Of a stretch of 52,387 nt of DNA, positions 34,973 through 43,325 are shown in pieces. This stretch comes from Limimaricola cinnabarinus (GTDB lineage: Bacteria > Pseudomonadota > Alphaproteobacteria > Rhodobacterales > Rhodobacteraceae). Numbering within the stretch: position 1 is the stretch's first letter; each line of letters begins with the position of its first letter. The position numbers and the translations under genes are program-made. The stretch spans positions 1 to 52,387 of the forward strand of contig NZ_KZ304971.1 of assembly GCF_002723615.1 (NCBI RefSeq). The letters run 5' to 3'. Under the pieces are notes generated by a model that worked only from the letters and a program-made list of their open reading frames with translations, had not been told where the DNA came from and made no database searches.

Positions 34973-35457
34973 CAGATCGCCTTGAAGTAATCGAAGGGCT
35001 CGCGGCAGTCGCGGCACCGGAATTGCGCCTTGCAGGGGGTGGAGCCGCGCCCGGCCAGCATCTCGGTGTTCTCCGAGCCGCATTGCGGGCAGGCGGCGGT
35101 CTGGGCCGAGAGCATGCCGGCGCAGTTGGCGGCATTGAGCTGCGGCGGCGCGATGCCGTAATCGAGCAGCTTCTGGCGCCCCTCGGGGCTGATCCAGTCG
35201 GTCGACCAGGCGGGCGACATCCTGCGGCGGACGTCGACCTTCTCGATGCCGCGCGCGTGCAGCGCCGTCTCGATGTCGAGCGCGATCACCAGCGTCGCGG
35301 GGCAGCCCGCATAGGTGGGCGTCACCTCGACCACCAGCGTGTCGTTCTCCCAGCCCACGTCGCGGACGATGCCGAGATCGACCACCGAGATCGCCGGGAT
35401 CTCGGGGTCGGGCACCTCGCCCAGCCAGTCGCGCACGGTGTCGGTGTCGGGCCGCAT
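34972..35457 (-). CDS. paaD: Phenylacetyl-CoA epoxidase maturation protein PaaD
   Basis: A 161-residue protein needed for epoxidase function, probably in iron-sulphur or metal-centre assembly. The N-terminal MIP18/DUF59 domain (about 8-90) has the family motif TYAGCPAT with Cys52. The C-terminal segment carries a zinc-ribbon-like set, CPQC (123, 126) and Cys148 and Cys151 in FRCRDC. Start at 35457, five bases after the paaC stop. The alternative name paaJ in some annotations refers to this gene and not to the thiolase. Confidence 0.93.
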   Translation of the reverse strand: MRPDTDTVRDWLGEVPDPEIPAISVVDLGIVRDVGWENDTLVVEVTPTYAGCPATLVIALDIETALHARGIEKVDVRRRMSPAWSTDWISPEGRQKLLDYGIAPPQLNAANCAGMLSAQTAACPQCGSENTEMLAGRGSTPCKAQFRCRDCREPFDYFKAI

Positions 35458-35462
35458 CGCGC

Positions 35463-36212
35463 TCACCAGCGGGCGTCGGGGAAGGTACGCGGGACCGACT
35501 GCATCTCGGCTAGGATGTAGCCCATCGTCTCGGTGTGGATGCCGGTGCGGCCGCCGGTGCGGGCGTGGCCGTTCTCGGGGATGGTGAGCGTCGCGCGGCT
35601 CAGCGTCGCGGCGGTCTCGGCGTCGAAGGCGCGGCGCACGCGGTCGAGCCCCGGCAGAACGCCTTGCCCCGCGAGCGTCTCCTCCACCTCGTCGGTCGCC
35701 ATCAGATCGCCGGCATAGGGCCACAGCGCATCGAGCGCGCCCTGCATCTTGGCGCGGCTTTCATCCGAGCCGTCGCCCAGGCGCACGATCAGGTCGCGCG
35801 AGCGGTCGATGTGATAGCGCACCTCCTTCACGGATTTCTGCGCCAGGTCGCGGATCGCCTCATGGCTGCTGTCGCACAGCGCCTCCTGCATCGGCAGGTG
35901 CCAGGCGTCGAACAGATATTGCCGCATCAGCGCATGGGCGAAATCGGTGTTGGGCCGCTCGACCAGCTGCGCGTTGAGGAACTGCCGCTCGGTGCGAAAG
36001 AAGGCGAGGTCGTCGGGCGTGCGGCCCTTGCCCTCGGCCTCTGCCGCGATCTCGTACCACAGCTGGGTCTGGCCGATCAGGTCGAGACCCATGTTGGCGA
36101 AGGCGATGTCCTCTTCCAGCACCGGCGCGTGGCCGCACCACGCCGCCGTCTGCTGGCCGAGGATCAGCGTCGTGTCGCCCATGCGCAAGCAGAAGGTGAC
36201 GATCGGGTCCAT
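35463..36212 (-). CDS. paaC: Phenylacetyl-CoA epoxidase structural subunit PaaC
   Basis: A 249-residue four-helix-bundle protein of the ferritin-like superfamily that pairs with PaaA and holds the complex together; its own diiron site is lost in the family. Recognisable segments are EEDIAFANMGLDLIGQTQLW, RQYLFDAWHLPMQEAL and VKEVRYHIDRSRDL. ATG 36212 overlaps the paaB stop by one base, so the GTG one codon upstream (36215) is not preferred. Confidence 0.94.
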   Translation of the reverse strand: MDPIVTFCLRMGDTTLILGQQTAAWCGHAPVLEEDIAFANMGLDLIGQTQLWYEIAAEAEGKGRTPDDLAFFRTERQFLNAQLVERPNTDFAHALMRQYLFDAWHLPMQEALCDSSHEAIRDLAQKSVKEVRYHIDRSRDLIVRLGDGSDESRAKMQGALDALWPYAGDLMATDEVEETLAGQGVLPGLDRVRRAFDAETAATLSRATLTIPENGHARTGGRTGIHTETMGYILAEMQSVPRTFPDARW

Positions 36213-36496
36213 CACATCGCCCCCACGTCTTCGGGGATCTCGAAGAAGGTCGGGTGGCGATAGACCTTGGATTTGGGCGCCGCGAAATTGTGCTCCGCGG
36301 TGTCGGGGTCGAAGGCCGCGATCTTGGCGGATTCGACCACCCAGATGCTCACGCCCTCATTGCGACGGGTATAGACGTCGCGCGCGTTCTTCAGCGCCAT
36401 CTCGCTGTCGGGCGCGTGCAGGGAGCCCACATGCCGGTGCGACAGCCCGTGCTGGCCGCGAATGAAGATCTCCCAAAGGGGCCATTCCTTGCTCAT
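36212..36496 (-). CDS. paaB: Phenylacetyl-CoA epoxidase subunit PaaB
   Basis: A 94-residue small subunit, thought to bridge PaaAC pairs. The family is easily recognised from WPLWEIFIRGQHGLSHRHVG at the N-terminus and NARDVYTRRNEGVSIWVV in the middle. The start at 36496 is five bases after the paaA stop. Confidence 0.95.
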   Translation of the reverse strand: MSKEWPLWEIFIRGQHGLSHRHVGSLHAPDSEMALKNARDVYTRRNEGVSIWVVESAKIAAFDPDTAEHNFAAPKSKVYRHPTFFEIPEDVGAM

Positions 36497-36501
36497 CTCG
36501 C

Positions 36502-37473
36502 TCACTCCGCCGCGATCTGTTGGTTCTGTTTGTCGGCATGGGCGGTCAGGCCGTCGCGATACCACGCGCCGTCGTCCCAGGCCTTGTTGCGGGCCGCGAG
36601 GCGGTCCTTGTTGCAGGGCCCGTTGCCCTTGATGACCTCGAAGAACTCGGACCAGTCCGGCTCGCCGAAATCATAGCAGCCCGTCTCCTCGTTCCATTTC
36701 AGCTCCGGGTCGGGGACGGTCAGGCCGAGCCATTCGGCCTGCGGCACGGTCTGGTCGACGAATTTCTGCCGAAGCTCGTCATTGGTGTTCTGCTTGATGC
36801 CCCAGCGCATCGACTGCTCGGAATGGACCGAATCCTTGTCCGAGGGGCCGAACATCATCAGCGACGGCCACCACCAGCGATTGAGCGCGTCCTGCGCCAT
36901 CGCCTTTTGCTCCTCGGTGCCCTCGCAGAGCTGGCGCATCACGTCGAAGCCCTGCCGCTGGTGGAAGCTCTCTTCCTTGCAGACGCGGATCATCGCGCGG
37001 GAATAGGGGCCGTAGGAGCAGCGCTGCAACGGCACCTGGTTCATGATCGCCGCGCCATCCACGAGCCAGCCCACGGCGCCCATGTCGGCCCATGTCAGGG
37101 TCGGGTAGTTGAAGATCGAGGAATACTTGGCCTTGCCCGAGAGAAGCTGCTCGGTCATCTCGTCGCGGCTGATGCCCAGTGTTTCGGCGGCGCAGTAGAG
37201 ATAGAGCCCGTGCCCGGCCTCGTCCTGCACCTTGGCGAGAAGGATCGCTTTGCGCTGCAGCGAGGGCGCGCGGGTGATCCAGTTGCCCTCGGGCAGCTGG
37301 CCCACGATCTCGGAATGGGCGTGCTGGCTGATCTGGCGGATCAGCGTCTTGCGGTAGCCTTCGGGCATCCAGTCATTCGCCTCGATCCGCACGCCGCGGT
37401 CGATCTTTTCCTGGAACTCCCGGTCCTTCTCCGAGGTCTCGGCGGCCCCGGTCTCGACGAGCTGTGCATACAT
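36502..37473 (-). CDS. paaA: Phenylacetyl-CoA epoxidase catalytic subunit PaaA
   Basis: A 323-residue diiron oxygenase subunit that converts phenylacetyl-CoA to its 1,2-epoxide. Two ExxH diiron motifs are present, Glu85/His88 in DEAGHG and Glu168/His171 in EESFHQ, within ferritin-like helices. AGGAG lies eight bases ahead of the ATG at 37473. It opens the second transcription unit of the paa cluster, just after paaX, with a 156-base intergenic region carrying a candidate promoter and repeated TTGCAT boxes. Confidence 0.96.
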   Translation of the reverse strand: MYAQLVETGAAETSEKDREFQEKIDRGVRIEANDWMPEGYRKTLIRQISQHAHSEIVGQLPEGNWITRAPSLQRKAILLAKVQDEAGHGLYLYCAAETLGISRDEMTEQLLSGKAKYSSIFNYPTLTWADMGAVGWLVDGAAIMNQVPLQRCSYGPYSRAMIRVCKEESFHQRQGFDVMRQLCEGTEEQKAMAQDALNRWWWPSLMMFGPSDKDSVHSEQSMRWGIKQNTNDELRQKFVDQTVPQAEWLGLTVPDPELKWNEETGCYDFGEPDWSEFFEVIKGNGPCNKDRLAARNKAWDDGAWYRDGLTAHADKQNQQIAAE

Positions 37474-37535
37474 GTCGGATCTCCTGCGGCTGGCGCTGAC
37501 GCGATACCCTCACGGGATTCTGCGCCTCATGCAAA

Positions 37536-37565
37536 ATATGTGACACGTGACGCGGCACATTTCAA
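37536..37565 (-). promoter_or_regulatory. Candidate paaA promoter
   Basis: On the minus strand TTGAAA (37560-37565) and ACATAT (37536-37541) are 18 bases apart, 63 bases before the paaA ATG. The -10 hexamer abuts a TTGCAT box (37529-37534 complement). The paaG promoter candidate has the same 18-base spacing. Confidence 0.35.
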
Positions 37566-37587
37566 GTCACAAGATGGATTGCGTGTG

Positions 37588-37598
37588 ATGTATTGCAT
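37588..37598. promoter_or_regulatory. ATGTRTTGCAT box upstream of paaA
   Basis: ATGTATTGCAT. The only difference from ATGTGTTGCAT at 41207-41217 is one base. Together with the inverted ATGCAA at 37529-37534 it frames the paaA promoter. PaaX is the obvious candidate to bind, although the box differs from the enterobacterial PaaX site. Confidence 0.4.
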
Positions 37599-37629
37599 CG
37601 CGGCTCCGGCCCGCGACACGCGCGGCCGG

Positions 37630-38481
37630 TCAGTCGTAGGAGAGATCCGCGATGCGCCGGGCGATCCGGGTCGGGTCGGCCCTGAGCGGGCCGTCGCGAT
37701 CGACGAAATCGCGCGCCACGGCGGCATCGGCGCGGGGGGTGAGATGCAGGTAGAGCCGCGCGAAAAGCGCCCGCACCGCCGGACCCTGCCAGTCCTCGGG
37801 CAGCATTCCCAAGGGCAGCGCCGGGTCGGACAGCGCGATGTCGCGATAGACATGCACGAGCAGGAGCCGCAGGCCCAGCGCCTCCTCGGGGCTGCAGGTG
37901 ACGCCGTCGAGCGGCGCGAAGGCCTGCATGAAACGCGCCATCCGTTCGGCCAGCGCGTCGAGCGGCCAGGCGGCGCGGGCCATCTGGGTGAGGTCGTCCT
38001 CGGTCGTGGCGCGGAAATGCGGCGCGCCAAGGGGGGGCAGGGGGTCGCCCCGGTCGGGCAGGATCGCGAGATAGGGCTCGGCCATGCCGAAGCGCAGAGC
38101 CGTCAGCCGGTTCACCAGCGCCTCGCGCCCCGGCCCCTGCGGCAGCGCCACGAGGTGCCAGCCCCTGAGCGGGGCGGCGCGCGGGCGGCGATAGATCAGC
38201 CGGGCGGCGCGCTGGAATTCCTTTTCCGCCGCGGGCGTGAGCCGGTAATAGCTCTTGCGCCCGTCCTTCATCCCCTCGATCCGCTCGGAGGCCACCAGCC
38301 GCGACACGGCGGTGCGCACCCGGCTTTCGCTCAGGCCCACGGCGGCGCAGGCCGAGATGATGTTGCCCATCCAGATCTCGCCGCCGCGCGGGGCCACCAC
38401 GTCGCCATAAAGCGTCACGATGAAGGCGCCGGCGCTGACCTGATGGGCGGCGAGGGCGTGATCGAGGGCGTCAGGCGACAT
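37630..38481 (-). CDS. paaX: PaaX family transcriptional repressor
   Basis: A 283-residue regulator of the PaaX family, which represses phenylacetate genes until phenylacetyl-CoA binds. The N-terminal winged helix (GAFIVTLYGDVVAPRGGEIW, GLSESRVRTAVSRLVASERI) is followed by the family-specific central segment (RLIYRRPRAAPLRGWHLVAL) and the C-terminal PaaX domain. GGAG sits seven bases upstream of the ATG at 38481. It lies between paaK and paaA in the same orientation, so it is likely autoregulated. Confidence 0.92.
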   Translation of the reverse strand: MSPDALDHALAAHQVSAGAFIVTLYGDVVAPRGGEIWMGNIISACAAVGLSESRVRTAVSRLVASERIEGMKDGRKSYYRLTPAAEKEFQRAARLIYRRPRAAPLRGWHLVALPQGPGREALVNRLTALRFGMAEPYLAILPDRGDPLPPLGAPHFRATTEDDLTQMARAAWPLDALAERMARFMQAFAPLDGVTCSPEEALGLRLLLVHVYRDIALSDPALPLGMLPEDWQGPAVRALFARLYLHLTPRADAAVARDFVDRDGPLRADPTRIARRIADLSYD

Positions 38482-38538
38482 GTCGGCTCCGGGTTGTGCG
38501 CGCGCATCGGTGTATGATGCGCGCGCGAAGGGCGCAAT

Positions 38539-39849
38539 TCAGCCCTTGGGCCGGGCGTCGACGACGCGCTTCGCCTTGCCTTCGGAGCGCTGGATCGCGC
38601 CGCAGGGCTTGATCTCGACCTTGCACGACACGCCGACCACGCTCTTGACATGGCCCATCAGCTCGCGCGCGGCGGCCTGCAGCGTGGCCTCGTCGATCTC
38701 GGCCTTGCATTCGCAATGGATGCACATCTCGTCCATCCGGCCCTTGCGCGACAGGTGAATCTGGTAATGCGGGGCCAATGCCGCGCATTTCAGGATCTGC
38801 TCCTCGATCTGGGTCGGGAAGACATTGACGCCGCGCAGGATGATCATGTCGTCGCTGCGCCCCGTCACCTTCTCCATCCGCCGCATCGAACGCGCGGTGC
38901 CGGGCAGAAGGCGCGTCAGGTCGCGGGTGCGGTAGCGGATGATCGGGAAGGCTTCCTTGGTGAGCGAGGTGAACACCAGCTCGCCTTCCTGCCCGTCCTC
39001 GACCGGCTCGCCGGTCTCGGGGTCGATGATCTCGGGGTAGAAGTGATCCTCCCAGATATGCAGCCCGTCCTTGGTTTCGACGCATTCCTGCGCGACGCCC
39101 GGGCCCATCACCTCGGACAGGCCGAAGATGTCGACCGCGTCCATGTCGAAGGCCTGCTCGATCTCGCCGCGCATGGCGTTGGTCCAGGGCTCGGCCCCGA
39201 AGATGCCGGTCTTGAGCGAGCTTTCGCGCGGGTCGAGCCCCGCGGCGCGGTAGGCGTCGAGGATCGACAGCATGTAGGAGGGCGTGACCATGATGATCGA
39301 AGGCTTGAAATCCTCGATCAGCGTGATCTGCCGCTCGGTCATGCCGCCCGAGATCGGCACCACGGTGCAGCCCAGCCGCTCGGCCCCGTAATGCGCGCCA
39401 AGCCCGCCGGTGAAGAGGCCGTAGCCGTAAGCCACGTGGCAGATATCGCCCGGCGCGCCGCCCGCGGCGCGGATCGAGCGGGCCATGACGTCGGCCCATG
39501 TGTCGATGTCGTTTTTGGTATAGGCCACCACGGTCGGCTTGCCGGTCGTGCCCGAGGAGGCGTGCAGCCGCGAGATCTGGCTCTGCGGCACCGCGAACAT
39601 CCCGAAGGGGTAGTTGTCGCGCAGGTCCTGCTTCACGGTGAAGGGGAATTTCTTCAGGTCCGACAGGGACTTCAGGTCGTCGGGATGGACGCCGCATTCG
39701 TCGAACTTCGCGCGGTAGAAGGGCGAGCCCTCATAGGCGCGCTGCAAGGTCTGCTTCATCCGCTTGAGCTGCAGCGCCGTGATCTCGTCGCGCGAGGCGG
39801 TTTCGATCGGATCGAGGGGCGCGCGGGCCCCGGTGGGTCTGGTGAGCAT
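38539..39849 (-). CDS. paaK: Phenylacetate-CoA ligase
   Basis: A 436-residue adenylate-forming enzyme that activates phenylacetate with ATP and CoA. The P-loop-like SSGTTGKP is at 98-105, followed by AYGYGLFTGGLG, FGAEPWT, the adenosine-binding IFGLSEVMGPG, and the hinge GRSDDMIILRGVNVFPTQ. The start at 39849 is preceded by GAGGAGG. It handles free phenylacetate, while the oxidoreductase at 27-30 kb would give phenylacetyl-CoA directly. paaI lies 41 bases upstream. Confidence 0.95.
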   Translation of the reverse strand: MLTRPTGARAPLDPIETASRDEITALQLKRMKQTLQRAYEGSPFYRAKFDECGVHPDDLKSLSDLKKFPFTVKQDLRDNYPFGMFAVPQSQISRLHASSGTTGKPTVVAYTKNDIDTWADVMARSIRAAGGAPGDICHVAYGYGLFTGGLGAHYGAERLGCTVVPISGGMTERQITLIEDFKPSIIMVTPSYMLSILDAYRAAGLDPRESSLKTGIFGAEPWTNAMRGEIEQAFDMDAVDIFGLSEVMGPGVAQECVETKDGLHIWEDHFYPEIIDPETGEPVEDGQEGELVFTSLTKEAFPIIRYRTRDLTRLLPGTARSMRRMEKVTGRSDDMIILRGVNVFPTQIEEQILKCAALAPHYQIHLSRKGRMDEMCIHCECKAEIDEATLQAAARELMGHVKSVVGVSCKVEIKPCGAIQRSEGKAKRVVDARPKG

Positions 39850-39890
39850 GTCGTCCTCCTCGGGCGCCTGTCCGTGGCGCCGGTAAGTGT

Positions 39891-40334
39891 TCACTTGGCG
39901 CGCGGCGTCACGATCCGCGAATTGCCGCGAAAGCTGGCGATCAGCGTGCCGTCCTCGCGCTGCACCGCCACGTCGTAAAGGCCCGCGCGCCCGGCGCGCG
40001 TCACTTCCCGGCCAATGCCGATCAGCACGTCGCCCAGGCGGCCCGGCGCGTGGTAGGTGATGTCGCATTGCACGCCGACGGCCTGGTAGTCGTAGCTGTT
40101 GGCGGCAAAGGCGAAGACGCTGTCGGCGAAGGCGAAGGTGAACCCGCCATGCAGCGTGCCATGGCCGTTCACCATGTCCTCGCGCACCGGCATCCGCATC
40201 CTGGCAAAGCCGGGGCCGACGTCCAGAAGCTCCATCCCCATCGCCTTGCTGGCGGTGTCCTCGGCCCACATCTCGGCGGTGCGCTTCTCGGCCTGCGCCT
40301 GCGGGTCGAGCGCGGTCTCCACCGCGCCGCTCAT
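39891..40334 (-). CDS. paaI: Hydroxyphenylacetyl-CoA thioesterase
   Basis: A 147-residue hotdog thioesterase. The motif GHGTLHGGFTFAFADSVFAF (about 61-80) contains the HGG turn and catalytic Asp of PaaI. Its role is to rescue CoA from stalled ring-hydroxylated intermediates. The start at 40334 overlaps the paaG stop by four bases (ATGA), giving coupled translation. Confidence 0.93.
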   Translation of the reverse strand: MSGAVETALDPQAQAEKRTAEMWAEDTASKAMGMELLDVGPGFARMRMPVREDMVNGHGTLHGGFTFAFADSVFAFAANSYDYQAVGVQCDITYHAPGRLGDVLIGIGREVTRAGRAGLYDVAVQREDGTLIASFRGNSRIVTPRAK

Positions 40335-41128
40335 TGCGCGCGCCCGGTGAAGACCGGCTCCCGCTTTTCGGTGAAGGCGCGCACGCCCTCGGCGTAGTCG
40401 GCCGAGAAGCCCGCCTTGCGCTGCAGGTCGCGCTCGAGATCGAGGCTGGCGTCGAGATCCTGTCCGCCGGCGGCCTGGATCGCCTGCTTGGTGAGACCAT
40501 AGCCATAGGTCGGCCCCTTGGCCATCGAGGCGGCCAGCGCCCCGGCCTCTTCCAGGAGCGCCGCATCGGGCACGGCGCGCCAGATCAGCCCCCATTCGGC
40601 CGCCTGCGGGGCGGAAAGCGGCTGGCCGGTCAGCGCCAGCGCCTTGGCGCGCGCCTCGCCCAGCGCCCGGGTCAGCGTCCATGTCCCGCCCGAATCCGGC
40701 ACCAGGCCGAGCTTGGCGAAGGACTGGATGAAGCGCGCCCTCTCGCCCGCGATCACGATGTCGCAGGCGATGGCGAGATTCGCGCCCGCGCCGGCGGCGA
40801 CGCCGTTGACCGCGCAGATCACCGGCTTGGGCAGGGCGCGGATGGCGCGCACCAGCGGGTTCCAGAGCGTGCCGATGGTCTCGCCCAGATCGGGCGCGCC
40901 GCCCTCGGCGTCGGGGTGCCGCTGGCCGAGGTCCTGCCCGGCGCAAAAGCCGCGCCCGGCGCCGGTCAGCAGCACCACCCGCACCGTCTCGTCCTCGGCG
41001 GCGCGGGTGATCGCGGCGCGCAGGCCCGCATGCAGCTCGGGCGTGAAGGCGTTGAGCCGGTCGGGCCGGTTCAGCGTCAGCCGCAGCACGCCCTCCGACA
41101 GGTCTTCAAGCAGAACTGGCTCGGTCAT
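40331..41128 (-). CDS. paaG: 1,2-epoxyphenylacetyl-CoA isomerase
   Basis: A 265-residue crotonase-family enzyme that isomerises the ring epoxide to the oxepin. Oxyanion-hole regions are GAGRGFCAGQDLGQ (about 60-73) and NGVAAGAGANLAIACDI; the downstream FIQSFAKLGLVPDSGGTWTL carries the catalytic Asp typical of PaaG in place of the hydratase Glu. GGGAGGG precedes the ATG at 41128; the upstream GTG at 41140 is weaker. First gene of the leftward paa operon. Confidence 0.93.
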   Translation of the reverse strand: MTEPVLLEDLSEGVLRLTLNRPDRLNAFTPELHAGLRAAITRAAEDETVRVVLLTGAGRGFCAGQDLGQRHPDAEGGAPDLGETIGTLWNPLVRAIRALPKPVICAVNGVAAGAGANLAIACDIVIAGERARFIQSFAKLGLVPDSGGTWTLTRALGEARAKALALTGQPLSAPQAAEWGLIWRAVPDAALLEEAGALAASMAKGPTYGYGLTKQAIQAAGGQDLDASLDLERDLQRKAGFSADYAEGVRAFTEKREPVFTGRAQ

Positions 41129-41206
41129 GGTCCCTCCCACGGATCATGCGCCGCATCCTTGCGCCTCCCCTCAAAGGAGCACGAAATCGGGGCGCTTTCG
41201 GCAAAA

Positions 41207-41236
41207 ATGTGTTGCATGATGGAGGCGACTGGTCAA
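41207..41236. promoter_or_regulatory. paaG promoter candidate with ATGTRTTGCAT box
   Basis: On the minus strand TTGACC (41231-41236) and ACACAT (41207-41212) lie 18 bases apart, about 80 bases before the paaG start. The box ATGTGTTGCAT (41207-41217) overlaps the -10. The whole region 41129-41298 is the divergent promoter shared with the LIV transporter genes. Confidence 0.4.
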
Positions 41237-41298
41237 TGAATAAAGCGTCACGGAATGCCGAAATTATATGCCTAGATGTGACGAAAGGGAGGAAAGAC

Positions 41299-42441
41299 AT
41301 GACAAGACAAGCCGTTGCTGCCGGTGTCTCGGCGCTGGCCCTGCTGACAGGCGCCCCCGCGCTGGCCGAGATCAAGATCGGCGCATCGCTCGCCGTCACC
41401 GGCCCCGCGGCCTTTCTCGGCGACCCCGAGGCCAAGACGCTGGAGATGCTGGTCGAAGAGCTCAACGCCAATGGCGGCATCAATGGCGAGGAGGTCGAGC
41501 TGGTCCTCTATGATGACGGCGCCGACCCCAACAAGGCGCGCACCTTCGCGACCCGCCTGATCGAAGAGGACGAGGTGGTCGCGGTGATCGGCGGCTCCTC
41601 CACCGGCACCACGATGGCGATGGCGCCGCTCTTCGCCGATTACGAGATTCCCTTCATCTCGCTTGCGGGCGCGGTGGTGATCATCGACCCGGTGCAGGAA
41701 TTCGTCTTCAAGACGCCGCACACCGACCGCATGGCCTGCGAGAAGATCTTCGCCGACATCACCTCGCGCGGGATGACCAAGGTCGGGCTGATCTCGGGCA
41801 CCGGCGGCTTCGGCGCCTCGATGCGCGAGCAGTGCCTCGACGTGGCCGAATCCTCGGGCGTCGAGATCGTCGCCGATGAGAGCTATGGCGGCTCCGACAG
41901 CGACATGACCCCGCAGCTGACCAACATCGCCTCCACCGACGGGATCGAGGCGATCGTCAATCCCGGCTTCGGCCAGGGCCCGGCGGTGGTGACGCGCAAC
42001 TACGCCCAGCTCGGCCTCGACATGCCGCTCTACCAGAGCCACGGTGTCGCCTCCGACGAGTTCATCAAGCTTGCCGGTGACGCCGCCAACGGCATCCGCC
42101 TGCCGGCGACGCCGCTCCTGATCCCCGACCAGCTGGCCGAGGACGACGTGCAGCGCCAGCCGGTGCAGGACTACATCGCCGCCTATGAAGAGGCTTACGG
42201 CGAAAAGCCCTCGACCTTCGGCGGCTATGCCTATGACGCCTTCCACCTGCTGGTCGACGCGATCGAGCGGGCGGGCTCCACCGACCCGGTCGAGATCCGC
42301 GATGCGCTCGAGGCGACCGAGGAGCTCGCGGGCGTCACCGGCGTCTATACCTTCTCGCCCGAGGACCACATGGGCCTCGACCTGTCGGCCTTCCGCATCC
42401 TCGAGATCGAGGATGGCGGCTGGAAGCCGGTCGAAGAATAG
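41299..42441 (+). CDS. LIV-type ABC transporter substrate-binding protein
   Basis: A 380-residue periplasmic binding protein of the branched-chain amino acid (HAAT) family. The signal peptide ends at about residue 23 (GAPALA), followed by EIKIGASLAVTGPAAFLGDP, the typical first strand. Two alpha/beta lobes follow (VIGGSSTGTTMAMAPLF, LISGTGGFGASM, TFGGYAYDAFHLLVDAI). GGGAGGAAAGAC precedes the ATG at 41299. Members bind leucine, but several bind aromatic acids. Divergence from paaG makes phenylacetate or a related aromatic acid a real possibility. Confidence 0.9.
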   Translation: MTRQAVAAGVSALALLTGAPALAEIKIGASLAVTGPAAFLGDPEAKTLEMLVEELNANGGINGEEVELVLYDDGADPNKARTFATRLIEEDEVVAVIGGSSTGTTMAMAPLFADYEIPFISLAGAVVIIDPVQEFVFKTPHTDRMACEKIFADITSRGMTKVGLISGTGGFGASMREQCLDVAESSGVEIVADESYGGSDSDMTPQLTNIASTDGIEAIVNPGFGQGPAVVTRNYAQLGLDMPLYQSHGVASDEFIKLAGDAANGIRLPATPLLIPDQLAEDDVQRQPVQDYIAAYEEAYGEKPSTFGGYAYDAFHLLVDAIERAGSTDPVEIRDALEATEELAGVTGVYTFSPEDHMGLDLSAFRILEIEDGGWKPVEE

Positions 42442-42452
42442 AGGAACGCAAC

Positions 42453-43325
42453 TTGTCGGAGCTTCTGCAATTTCTTGTCTCCGGGATCACGGTGGGCGCG
42501 ATCTACGCGGCCATCGCCCTGGGCTTCACCCTGATCTACAACGCCTCCGGCGTGGTGAACTTCGCGCAAGGCGAGTTCGTGGTGATCGGCGGCATGACGG
42601 CGGCGGCGCTGATCGGCGCGGGCGTGCCGGTCTGGATCGCCGCGCCGCTGGCGGTGATCGCGGGCATGCTGGTGGGCGTCCTGCTCTACCGGCTGGCGAT
42701 CAAGCCCGCGCGCGAGGCGCCGCTGGTCTCGCTGATCATCATCACGATCGGCGCCAGCATCTTCTTGCGCGGTGCCATGCAGGCGGTCTTCGACAAGCAG
42801 ATCCATCGTTATGACGGCTTTTCCGGCGACGCGCCCCTGCGCGTCGGCGGGGCCACCATCCTGCCCCAAAGCCTCTGGATCGTCGGCGGCAGCATCGCGG
42901 TCTTCGCCTTTCTCGCCTGGTTCCTGAACCGGACGCGGGCCGGGCGCGGCATCAAGGCCACCGCCTCGAACCGCATGGCCGCCGCCCTCGTCGGCATCAA
43001 CACCGGCCGGGCGATGAACCTGTCCTTCGCGCTTTCCGCCGCGATCGGCGCGCTGGCGGGCGTTCTGGCGACGCCGGTGACCTTCACCAGCTACGATGTC
43101 GGCGTTCTGATGGCGCTCAAGGGCTTTTCGGCCACCATGCTGGGCGGCGTCGGCTCGCCCCTTGGCGCTCTGGCGGGCGGGCTTCTGATCGGGCTGATCG
43201 AGGCGCTGACCGCGGGCTACATCTCGTCGGACTACAAGGACGCCAGCGCCTTCATCGTCATTCTTCTCGTGCTGTTCCTGCGCCCGCAGGGCCTGTTCGG
43301 CGCGCGCATCACGGAGCGGGTGTAA
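42453..43325 (+). CDS. livH: LIV-type ABC transporter permease, LivH family
   Basis: A 290-residue inner-membrane permease with about eight hydrophobic segments. Family markers are GITVGAIYAAIALGFTLIYNASGVVNFAQGEF at the start (spanning residues 10-41), and GFSATMLGGVGSPLGALAGG near the C-terminus. The start is TTG at 42453, supported by GAGGAA; it follows the binding-protein stop by 11 bases. It overlaps the next permease by one base (TAATG). Confidence 0.93.
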   Translation: MSELLQFLVSGITVGAIYAAIALGFTLIYNASGVVNFAQGEFVVIGGMTAAALIGAGVPVWIAAPLAVIAGMLVGVLLYRLAIKPAREAPLVSLIIITIGASIFLRGAMQAVFDKQIHRYDGFSGDAPLRVGGATILPQSLWIVGGSIAVFAFLAWFLNRTRAGRGIKATASNRMAAALVGINTGRAMNLSFALSAAIGALAGVLATPVTFTSYDVGVLMALKGFSATMLGGVGSPLGALAGGLLIGLIEALTAGYISSDYKDASAFIVILLVLFLRPQGLFGARITERV

